In this document: piece by piece, positions 33,105 through 42,955 of the stretch | Layout: every line of letters begins with the position of its first letter | How positions within the stretch are numbered: the first letter of the stretch is position 1 | Notes under the pieces: generated by a model | The model's database searches: none | What the model saw: the letters and a program-made list of their open reading frames with translations, nothing else | What the model was told of the DNA's origin: nothing | Origin: Theobroma cacao | Lineage: Eukaryota > Streptophyta > Magnoliopsida > Malvales > Malvaceae | Assembly: GCF_000208745.1 (NCBI RefSeq) | Contig: NC_030859.1 | Coordinates: 7,846,879 to 7,910,878 of the forward strand | Direction: 5' to 3' | DNA length: 64,000 nt | Program-made: the position numbers and the translations under genes

Positions 33105-35696
33105 TGTCACGACCCGGAACCTCCCTCGAGCCCATGACAATCGTCGTGACGTTCCGATTGATACTCATTACCCGGAATACCAATCAGAACCCCGCAAGGC
33201 TTATATATCAGTTTTAAACAATTTTCAGTCATTTTCGGCTCAAGTAAATCAAAAGACAAAAATATAGTATTTTTATATAAAACAATATTTATAGAAACAC
33301 ATGTAAGTAATCTTTTGCAATGTGGAAGTAAAATAAATTCATACATACAATAATTTACAAAGTTATAATGTATAATAATAATTACAATGACAAGTGGCCC
33401 GTAACTACACCAAGTGTTGGTGATAGTAACCTACTATCTGTGAGATAGAAGGGTCAACTGGAATCCTCGACAAAATCAGGTATCTACAAGCTAGTACAGG
33501 CCTGAAATATTTGGAAAGGATGTGGGTGAGATTTCGCAATCCCAATGAGTAAACAGACATTATCATAAATATCTAAAGGCGAGTATCATGGAAGCAAGTT
33601 TGAACAACAAATTACAAACCATTTCATAAGGTTTTCAATTTATTTCTTAAACCATAAAATATTTGTAATTTACTAAAACAGTTGTTAAGGCTTTTGACTT
33701 TTATTAAAAACAAGGCTCAGCCAAAGCTAATCCTTAGGGATACCTTGGCCGAGGCATCTAACCGAGTCTACCAAGGTTGTTAAGATATTTACATGTTAAA
33801 CACATGTTAGTTTTGAAAACAAGCCGTTCCTTGGAGTTGGCCGAGTTACACATTCACATGGGAGTTCGATGTGAAGTGAGCTCTAACACTACCCCGAGAG
33901 TTACCCTCCTCGCCTCTACTACCAGAGTAACTATATAACCAGGTTTATCGTGCCCCTCTAATAGGCAGTCCACGAAAACTTGTCACTGTAGTGACTAAAC
34001 CCACCAATTTTAATAAAATTTCGACAGTATAACGTGGCTTTTATTTATTTACCCAACCTGCATAGTAAAAGACAACTTACATAAATTCCTAATGCAATTA
34101 TAACATATAGCCACATATACTCATATATCATAAGCCATTCATGGGAAAATATATATTTCAAAATAATTGGCAGCCTCCAATTACTCACTTTCATAATCAA
34201 CACAATATATTTTTGTTTGTCACATTTATTTCTAAAACATCAAAAATCCCATTTTAATCTCATTTTCATTTCATAAAATCCATGAAAAGCATTTAGAAAT
34301 AAACTTTAGATAATTTACAATAATAATAGGTTTACTCACCGTTTGTACAAACTAATTGCTTTTTAGGTGCCCCAATCACTGTTCGTCGAGTACGACTTCC
34401 TTGCCTTTACCGAAAGGCTCTCCTCCTAAACACATTGCAAAATTTACCCAATTCACCACATTGATGCTAAATAACTATATAATTGACTTAAATCCTATAC
34501 TAATGAATGGTATAAAATGCAATAGCCTAAAACGGCTTAAACGCGGTATTAACCTATTTTTGGCACTTTACCCATTAAATTGCTAACGCGCTCCATTTTA
34601 GCTCTAATTGTCCCATTTTCTCTCCAACATTTCTAACCATTAAATATCAGCCAATAACCTTCTAAAATCACCAAAATAAACTCACTTTCCTCCTTGAAAA
34701 ATTCGATAAAAATGAGACATTTACTCGGTTAATTTTTCACTTTGTTTTTTCTATACACATTTAACTAACTAAAACTACTAATTTAACTAAGAATCAAAAC
34801 CTAAAAATTTCAAAATCTCTCCCTTTGAAATTCGGCCAGCCCTTGGTTTCACTTTTTGATCTCTCTCCTCAAGCATGCTAAATGGAAATAAAGGCATAAG
34901 AAAATTAGAAATCAAGCTAAAGTCGAAAAATGTTACCGTTAGATGCGTAAACAGACGAAAAACGCGATTTTCCCTTTGAATTTTCTAGTTTTCCTTTGGT
35001 TTTTCCCTTTTCTTCCTTTCCTCTCTATTTTCTCTCTTGTTCTCTCCTTATGGCCGGCCATCACCTGATGTGTGGTTTAAATGGGCTGATTTTCTATTAA
35101 AATAATATTAAACAATTAAAAAGTGCCATGTGTCACTTTTCCATTGGCCCGTTTTTAAAATTTCATCCTTTAAACTTCAATTTTTCACCACTTAACATAC
35201 CATAGTTATTCATACCAAAAATAAGTAAATCTTATGATTTTGACAAGTTTTGGGTGGTGAAAATTACGATTTTTACCCAAGGGTGACAAAATTACCGTTT
35301 TGCCCTTATGTTTTGAAAATTGCCAGAATTGAAATTTTTCACTTCCTATCATTAAATTATACTCCAAATAGTTAATCTTGATCAAAAATTTCACTCCATG
35401 ATCAAATTATTATCTTTGGTGGTAAAATGACGATTTTGCCCCTAAACATCAAAAATTTCAATTTTTCCTCAAATGAACCATCGAACTCCGAACAATCATT
35501 TTTAGTTATTCCTGGACTGTAAAATATTAAATTTCATCATACGATTCCTATTTGAACTAGTTCGAGGTTAAATCAACTCAAGTGTACCGTTAGGTACAAT
35601 ACCGGGTTTTGTCTATTCTTAGGACTTTCCTAGCATAATAACATGCTACTCAGTGCATGTATGTCATGACATGTGTTTATAGGGTCGGGTTTTACA
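33105..35696 (-). mobile_element. Solo LTR, family D (2,592 bp), minus strand
   Basis: On the plus strand it opens TGTCACGACCCGG at 33105 and closes GGGTCGGGTTTTACA at 35696. Target duplications ATATA lie at 33100-33104 and 35697-35701. It matches the 5' LTR-D at 42956-45868. The intron-like donor (minus strand) is AACG|GTGAGTAA with GT at 34339-34338, and the acceptor ATTTCAG lies at 33502-33508. No interior is present. It is younger than the LTR-A it interrupts. Confidence 0.92.
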
Positions 35697-35744
35697 ATAT
35701 ACATATTCATGAACTTTCTATAACACACACATATATATGTACAT

Positions 35745-35860
35745 ACATCGTCATCATGTGTGCACTCCCTACTCACACACTCCATCATCGTCATGTGTGC
35801 ACTCCCTACTCGCACACTCTATCGTCGTCATGTGTGCACTCCCTACTCGCACACCTCAAC
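35745..35860 (-). repeat. Tandem GTGTGCACTCCCTACTCGCACAC units
   Basis: Three units of about 43 bp share TGTGCACTCCCTACTCGCACA followed by a TCATCGTCA-like end, and are nearly identical to each other. They are the best-preserved tandem run of this type here. Confidence 0.85.
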
Positions 35861-37047
35861 ATCATCACCCAACATCATTCATCAATACACAACATAATAA
35901 TAAACACATGGATTCATCCTTATACACGTTTTCCATTTCACAATATCAAAAACATCTAATCAAGGCTTGTTCCTTGGCATACATTTTCAAAGACAAGTTG
36001 GATAAAATTATTCATATTCCCCAAAACAAGTTTGAAATGCAAGTTCACTCACCGGTATTTATTGAGCCTTTAACCGACTCTAACTTCACTAATGGTCCAA
36101 TTGGCACGGTGTGTCTTCATTAGAACCTATCATCACATTAACATCACCATTAATTCAAGTCATATACTTATAATTCTAAGAGCTTTCTCTTAGCTAGCTT
36201 TCAATGGCCATTTAAATGGCTATCCACACTCATTACCCTATCACTCCAAAGTGAATTTAACAAATCTCAATTACAAAGTATTCACAAATCAATCTCTAGT
36301 CATTCTCACACTAAAATTTCAACTCTAATTTACTACTCACCTTAATAGTTTTGAAACTTTGAAATTCTTTCCAACAATTCTCCAAACTATTGTAAAGCTT
36401 CCTCTTTCTCTCTTTGAAACACCTAACTAGTGAGAGAGAGTATGGGAACAAGATTTTTTTTCAAGAGTTTTAAAGAAAGAGAATGGAAGAGCACAAGGGT
36501 TTATGGAAAGGGTGCCCCAAAAGCATGAAATTTGGAGCTATTTGAGGAAGGTTGTGGAGCTTTCTTATCAAGCTTTCATGGAGGTTAGGAAGCAATGTGA
36601 AAGAGAAGAAGAAGAAGAAGAAGAAAAGCTGCTGGAAGAAAGATATATTTATAGCCCAAGGTTATCCACTCCACTTAAATTACCAAAATGCCCCTCCACA
36701 AATTAGCTTATTCCCCTTAAATCTTTTATGCAATATTTTTACTCTTTTGACATTGGGACAAGGTCCATTATGGTCTAGAAATGTTTGAGTTTATGAAAAC
36801 TTAAAAATTCTAACCCGAGGTGAAAAATGACCATTTTGCCCCCTGTGAAAATCATCAAAATTTTTGTTTCCTTTGTCATTTTACCCTTATATAATCATCC
36901 AGTTATGCCTTAGGCCTATTTAGGCCATAATATTGTTTAAAACTTACTTTTAGGGGCTTACTAAAAAAATGACGAAATTACCCCTAGCCCGTGTTGTTGC
37001 GTCTATGCCTAGTTACGAGCCTATAGAGGTCAAGGTCTCATAGTATT

Positions 37048-37240
37048 GCATCAAACATGGGAAGAGTTTCATCTTGCAATATGGGAATAAGCCTTATTTT
37101 TTTATTGTTGTCAACAATTCTTGCCAATGGATCATCCATTTCTTTGCCAAAGAGATAAATTTAAAAAACGTATTGAAAAGGATCCTCCAATTTCTTGATA
37201 ACTCTACCATATAGAGCTATTTTGACACATTTTGGAAACT
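37048..37240 (+). pseudogene. CACTA TNP2 fragment, second part
   Basis: This continues the TNP2 fragment after the solo LTR-A. Recognisable words in shifted frames are IKHGKSF (37052-37072) and a LPMDHPF...KFKKRIEKDPP block at about 37118-37188, matching the TNP2 motif after the cysteine pair. It is too short and broken for a product. Where it ends is unclear. Confidence 0.65.
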
Positions 37241-37533
37241 TAAGTAACTAAGTCTATGAGATTTTAGAGTTAGATTTTAGCATTTTAGGTGTTTTTCTTA
37301 GTTAAGTTTGATTACATGTTGACTAGTTTAATTTAAGTTATTTTAGTATAATTTTATGTTATTTTGTTTTAAATTACTTTAAGTATAGCTATTGTTGATT
37401 TTTGTTATATTTATGGAAAATTTACTGAGAAATGCTTACATGAGGTACAAAAGTCCAATTAACTTGATTCTAGAGCCATTATAAAGTTAAGAGACAAGGC
37501 TACAACTTTCATGTTTACTATTTTGCGTAATTC
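37241..37533 (+). other. AT-rich stretch, possibly Athila/Tat LTR start
   Basis: There is no gene here. Long T-rich runs and the phrase GGCTACAACTTTCATG before 37520 recall Athila/Tat LTRs. With 40181-41055 it may be one LTR split by LTR-E. Confidence 0.35.
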
Positions 37534-37867
37534 TGTAACACCCCTTATTTTCATTATGAACTAAGTTAATTGAGCATCATTTTGAAACACATTGTGTTTC
37601 AAGAACTTGGATGGTATGTTAAATATGCTAATTGTATGGGAGTTGCATTATGACACTTAGGAAACTTTATTTTATGAAACTATCTGCAAAATCTTAAAGT
37701 TTGAGGTTTTGATTTCAGTTTGATGTTACACTTAAGGATATATTTATGAGAATTTTGAATTATAATAGTTGATTGAGGTATGATTTAAAAAGGGAATGAT
37801 TTTAGGTGTTAAGATTTGCATTTTTGGAAGATTGGAGAGTTGTAAATGTGCCTATGGGGGAAAATGT

Positions 37868-38176
37868 ATTGATACATTCTTGGTAGAAAAAAAATATGAG
37901 GCATTCTAAAGGTTTTTTTATCGATACATTCTTGAATGTATCGATCGATTTGAATTGGGATGAACATCTATCAATACATTGTCTAAATGTATCGATATAT
38001 TTGAAGCAAGGGACCCTCTATGGAAAAAGTATTGATAAATTTCCCCATGTATCGATACATTTAGGGCACTGAGCATACTGCTCAAATTTTATCGATACAT
38101 AGCTTCGTGTATAGATAGATTTGAATGAAATCCGTGCAAATGTATCGATACATTTCCAAACGTATCGATACATCAA
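37868..38176 (+). repeat. ATGTATCGATACAT palindrome cluster in LTR-E U3
   Basis: About ten copies of TGTATCGATACATT or half-copies lie in 300 bp, immediately upstream of the TATA at 38219. The unit AAATGTATCGATACATTT at 38138-38155 is a perfect 18 bp palindrome. The position fits an enhancer or protein-binding array. Confidence 0.85.
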
Positions 38177-38218
38177 TGACTAATCACAAAAAAAAAAGTT
38201 TCGGACTGTCTACCCTTT

Positions 38219-38226
38219 TATAAATA
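38219..38226 (+). promoter_or_regulatory. TATA box of LTR-E
   Basis: TATAAATA is followed within 20 bp by TTTCTCTTTTTCTCTC, a plant-like pyrimidine patch, and preceded by the palindrome cluster. It sets the U3/R boundary near 38250. Confidence 0.7.
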
Positions 38227-40180
38227 AAAGAACTTTCTCTTTTTCTCTCTACCCGTATGAAATCTTAACCCCCAAATAGATTTTTAGGCTCAATTAAAGA
38301 GAATTGGAGCTTGGGAAACCACTTTTGAGGTAAAATTAAACATTTTTACCAATTTATTTTTGATTTAATCGATTAATAACCTAGAAATCTAATTTTCCCA
38401 ACTTTGGTGAATCTCCCCTCAATATGTTGGAATTTTAAGTTTAGATTTTTGATTTAATTATTTAATATATTCATTTGTTCAAAGCAAAATTGGAGTTATT
38501 TGGCTCGTTGGTGAGCTAGGATACGAGGGAGGCTAAAAGTGGAGCTCGGTGGTGGAGATTGCCTTTGACTGTCACCATAAGTGGGTTTTTATTTGAAAAT
38601 GCATGTCATGCATGACGCATTGTTAAATGCACTGCCATGGTACTAGAATGATGTATGTGCGCCTAGATTAAGATGCCTAGGCTAGAGAACTAAATATATA
38701 TGATATATGTGATGTGTATGTGTACCTTAGTGCTAGCCACCTTATGGAAAAAGTTTGAGCCTAAACTAGGAGGTCTAGTGAGAATGGTGACATCTAGGAG
38801 TAGCTTACTCAAGACAATTATTCTCTTAGAGAATTATGAATATTTGTTGCCTTAAAGAGTAAGAGCACTTAGAACTATATTAGGCTCATTAATGTCTGAA
38901 GCTTAGTAAGTGTCATATGTAGTGTGAATGGTACGTATATGATATCAAGGGCATGATGGCCTCATTTGTGGATTTGTATTCTATATGATGATGAAAATTT
39001 CAAATGTTGATCTAATTTGAGGTTGAGTGGAGTCCTATTCCCTATGACTATGTCTTGTGCTTGTAGGGATGGTGGTAAGTAGGAACAGTGGTATTAGTCC
39101 CACCTGTGATTCCCGCCTGTAGTGTTTTGATGCCATCCGTTGAGACTACTATGGATGATGACTTTGATTTTCTGCTAGTTGCTTCAACATTAAGCATTAT
39201 TTATGCTCCACCAAATGTTTTAACTAGGAGCAGGATCTGACTCACCACTAGTTGCTTCGGCACGCGTGTGATTTGATACTCCATCAATGATTTAGCCCTG
39301 AGCGTGATTTGAGTTTGCTAATTGGCGACTGAGCGAGATTTGACTATGTCTAGGGAAAACCACTTTGCAATTACAATTTGAATTGTGAGTGATATGTTAT
39401 AGCCTAGAAAAGGTAGAGATAAGTTTAGATTCGATGCGATGCTCTAGAAACTATGGTGTGCCAATGGGTTGTAATGGCTTCGAGGGTAGGCCTAATTTGA
39501 TATGCTCTATATGTGAAACATAGCGACATGAGTATGATTTGTGAGATTTATGGAATGACCATCAGGGATGAATCATATACCCCTATTGTTTTGAGATGTT
39601 TGTTAGAATATTTTATATGCACAGTAGTGAATTATATGTATATACATTTGTGTATATGATCATTTACATTAATATGTTTGATTTACCTACACCCCTCACC
39701 GAGTATTAGATGACTCACCTATTTTTTGTACCATGTGCAAATAAATAAGCTACTAGGTAATGCATGGCTAGGCTCGTCCGTTGACAGACATATTTTAGCA
39801 GTCTATAGGTCTTTGTTTCGATATGTCCATTTCGTTGAGTTTAGCCTAAGTTTTCCACTTCCAGTTTAGTTTTTAGTATGTGTTGGTGCTATGTTGCTTT
39901 ATGTTATCGTTGTGTTAAGTGTTGTATGAGATGAACCCATTTTATTAGCCAACATATGGCTTGTATGTAGGATATTAAGTACTGTGTATGAACTATATGT
40001 CGAGGGGCAATTTATATGTCTTTGAATTTAAATGACATTATGAATATATATGATGTGGAAACCCTTGGTTAAATATGTATAATCTAATTTGGTTTGTATT
40101 TTTTAGGCTTGCTAGGGTATCACAAGCTTTACCTATTGGGCTCGTGTGTCAGTCATGGCTCCCCGGTTTGGGTTGTGACA

Positions 40181-41055
40181 AGTTTAGAATAGATTAACGT
40201 AAAAATCGCATTAGAAAAGAATGGACTGCTGTAGTTCTACACAAGGTAGCACAACGGAATAAGGGCCACGACTTTGACTTGTTCAAGGCTGTAGCTTCGT
40301 GATGCACTAGTGTCTCATACAAAATCTAGAAAGCATAGCACCATGGTGCTAAGAAAGTGAGGCCGCAATGCCAGAAAAAAAATTTTCATCATATAGAAAG
40401 CCGAGACCACTGCACTGCAGTGCCAAGGAGGGCAGCGTCATGGTGCCGGCGTATTGCCATATTATACACACTTATGGGATTTCCAAAATCCAAGGCTTTA
40501 TGGACTATTTAAAGGACCTTTTTCAAAGGCTTTGAAGAGACGACAACAAGAAACTATTCTAGAGAATGAAAGTCGAAAACAAAGCAAGAAAGCAAGAAAA
40601 TTTGAGGGAAAATTGAGATAAAAAAGCCTTAACTATTTGTTTCTCTCTCCATTTTTGTGTTTTTCTTAATTCATTGACTTGGATTAATGGTTAATTTTCT
40701 TTGGATAATGTTTTTATCAATTATTATGAGCTAAACTATTTTTTTAGGATTATGATGGATTTCAACATATAATTGGAATATTTGTTTCCCTTTTATTTAT
40801 TATGAACGGGTATAGTTTTGCTTAATCAATCTTTTCTTAATGCTTTTGATTATCTAGCCAACAATTAAATGATTTGTTAATTTGAATGAAACTCAATAGA
40901 TAATTTTAGATTATATTGAGATTTGAATAATGTATATTAATGTCACTTAGGTGATCTGATTAATAATTACATTAGACATACGCCTAAATCCATACCTAGC
41001 CAAATTAGAACACTAACTTAATGAACCTTATTTAATTGATTACTATAGACATATA
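40181..41055 (+). mobile_element. Probable Athila/Tat-type LTR remainder
   Basis: No protein frame is present. The stretch has GCACCATGGTGC and GCGTCATGGTGCCGGC near 40340-40450, a TATTTAAAGG word at 40507, and long phrases (CTTAATGCTTTTGATTATC, GGATTATGATGGATTTC) of the kind found in Athila and Tat LTRs. Similar GCACCATGG-like words occur in the Athila spacers at 28400 and 58500. The assignment is a judgement from style. Confidence 0.4.
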
Positions 41056-42274
41056 TGTTGACACCTTGAGTTTTTTATGATAACAAAACATTCCCATTCT
41101 TTAATGTCTAACTTTATTACTTGAGTGTGCAAGACAAAAACATATGTCATTTAAAAAAACAATTACTTGAAATCTAACATCAAAACTCATCAGAACAAAG
41201 AGTCACAAAATGAATTACAAACAGAAGCCTCTTAGTTGGTTAACCAAGGGACTTAGTTAGCTAAAATCCAAAAGTGAAGATCTAAAGAGAAGGCAATCAT
41301 TTGTGAAGAATAAAGGTAAAGGAAGATCAGTATTAACAAGCTAAGAAAAGAATGACTCAAACAAAGAAAAGTTGGTGAAGTTGGTTGTTCTAGAAACAGT
41401 AAGCTCTTAATTGGTTAAAGTCTTTCCTAGTAGATTAACAGAGTAAAATAGGCTTAGAGATAAAGAAGACTTAATCGACTAAGAAGTATGGTTAACCAAC
41501 TAAATGCTCATTGTCATAAATTTGAATTTGAATGGCTAAAGATAAACTAACGGCTAGAAAGGATTTTAAACTGTTTCCAACGGTCAAAAGCTGTCAACAT
41601 CCATCAAAGTTGATCTTTCAAGTATAAAAGACATCTCCAATGGCTAAGAAGTATATGAGATACTTTCAAGAACAAAAGGAACCCAAAAATAGAAAAAATC
41701 CTTTCAATTCTTCTTGTGTTCCACTCCAATCTTTATAGTAGTTTTTAGCCATTCATCTTGTACCATTTAGATCAGCTTAGTGATCATAGGTACACCTTCA
41801 AATCTATATTTCTTAATTAGTTAGAATGTGCAAGGCACTCTAAGGGGATTGATCAAGCTTAGGTTAGCTTCGTTTTTGTTGTAGGTTTTAACTCAGCATT
41901 AGAAAGTTTCATTTTGGGTTTTGGTTGATCCCATGAAAAACCACTATTGAAAGGTTGTGGCTGAGCCTGTGAAAAGCCATTGTAAAAGCTTGGTGGATGC
42001 TTAGGAAATCCACTGATTCTAGTGAATTGATTTGAAAATCCTTGATTGGAGGATCAAGGTAGTGGATGTAGGTCAAAGAGATCGAACCATTATAGATCTC
42101 TGTGCATTGTCTACCATTTTTTATTTCTTCATTTCATTCTCCTTTAAATCATTCTTCCATTTGGTCCTCAACTTTTCATCATCTACCTTTAACAAGCTTT
42201 TAATTAGAACTTCAATTTAGTGGTATTTAGAAAGTGTTATTCACCCCCCATTAACACACACCTAAGGACCAACA
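41056..42274 (+). mobile_element. 5' LTR of a SIRE/Maximus-type Ty1/copia element
   Basis: The repeat starts TGTTGACACCTTGAG followed by TGATAACAAAA, a signature of SIRE-type LTRs. It ends with TTCACCCCCCATTAACACA and then CCAACA, just before a decayed primer site. TATAAAAG at 41623-41630 is the likely TATA. Palindromes TTGGTTAACCAA (41236-41247) and TGGTTAACCA (41489-41498) lie upstream of it. A small frame at 42032-42220 is not a gene. The right end is chosen from the family pattern and could be some bases off. Confidence 0.8.
41623..41630 (+). promoter_or_regulatory. TATA box of SIRE-type LTR
   Basis: TATAAAAG lies about 570 bp into the LTR, downstream of the TTGGTTAACCAA palindromes, in the expected promoter position. 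Confidence 0.6.
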
Positions 42275-42276
42275 AG

Positions 42277-42289
42277 TTGTACTAGAGTC
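42277..42289 (+). other. Decayed primer-binding site of SIRE-type element
   Basis: TTGTACTAGAGTC lies two bases after the LTR end and matches TGGTATCAGAGCC at most positions. It indicates that a gag-pol interior follows to the right. Confidence 0.6.
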
Positions 42290-42399
42290 TATCCCTTATT
42301 TTTAAGGCTTAACATCCATAGGGAAGATCCAATGACTCTTTAAAAATCTATTGTTGCTGAGGGATAGTCCACAAACTGACCACCTCTGTTTGATGGATC

Positions 42400-42955
42400 A
42401 AACTACCCTTATTGGAGCACTAGAATATCCATTTACATAAAAGCGATAGATTATGAAATGTGGGATGTTATCACTGATGGACCTTATATCCCCTCAACCA
42501 CTAATATTGTGACTAGTGAAAGGATTCCTAAGTCGAAAGCTAAATGGACTAAAACTAAAACCAAAAAAGTCCAAACAAAATTTAAGGCAATTAATACTCT
42601 ATATTGTGCCTTGACTCCCACAGAATTTAACAAAGTGTCCAATTGCATCACTGCCAAACAAGTTTGAAACAAACTTGTAATCATTCATGAAAAGACTTCA
42701 TAAGTCAAGGAGTCTAAAATTACTCTCCTAACCCATAACTATAAAATGTTCAAAATGGAATCTTGTGAAGATATCACCAACATGTTTGATAGGTTTACTA
42801 ACATCACCAACAAACTTAGTCAGTTAGGTAAGCCAAGTCCTAAACATGAACTTGTCAAAAGACTTCTTAAAAGCCTACTTAAGAATTGGAAGCCAAAAGT
42901 GACTACTATTTAAGAGGCTAAGGATTTGAATGCCATTAATCTTGATGAGATTTGT
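42400..42955 (+). pseudogene. SIRE-type copia gag (UBN2 family), truncated
   Basis: The frame includes IKAIDYEMWDVITDGPYIP, then KAINTLYCALTPTEFNKV and MFDRFTNITNKLSQLGK, followed by KRLLKSLLKNWKPKVTT, the recognised order of the UBN2 gag domain of Ty1/copia. In-frame stops occur at 42666 and 42912, with another near 42701. It is cut off at 42955 by the insertion of the LTR-D element, just after NLDEI, so nucleocapsid and pol are not present here. The gag of this lineage forms the virus-like particle. Confidence 0.88.

Larger units (their letters stand above)
31920..37042 (-). mobile_element. Solo LTR, family A, minus strand, holding LTR-D
   Basis: On the plus strand it opens TGTCATGACCC at 31920 and closes GGTCTCATA at 37042. 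Perfect target duplications GTATT lie at 31915-31919 and 37043-37047, and the TNP2 reading resumes across them. Without the nested LTR-D it is about 2.53 kb, the normal size. Its TATA is at 36646-36653 (minus strand), the donor ACCGGTGAGTG near 36050, and the acceptor near 32290 is mutated. Palindromes lie at 32800-32980. Confidence 0.93.
37534..40180 (+). mobile_element. LTR family E (2,647 bp), probably solo
   Basis: The repeat runs from TGTAACACCCCTT at 37534 to GGTTTGGGTTGTGACA at 40180. Its last 60 bp resemble LTR-A and LTR-B ends (CATGGCTCCCCGG then TTGGGTTGTGACA). No primer site follows and no interior is seen, so it is probably solo. Flanks AATTC and AGTTT could be a decayed duplication differing only by transitions. 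A TATA (TATAAATA, 38219-38226) is followed by a CT-rich leader. The donor and acceptor positions seen in other families are present but altered: CATAAGTGGGT near 38575 and GACTCACC then GTGCAAAT near 39713-39742. Confidence 0.8.

Noticed and set aside
37868..38176. Possible CRISPR or satellite
   Set aside because: Spacing of the palindromes is irregular and the cluster is confined to the U3 of an LTR.
42032..42220. Small frame before the SIRE primer site
   Set aside because: It lies wholly within the copia LTR and has no protein features.
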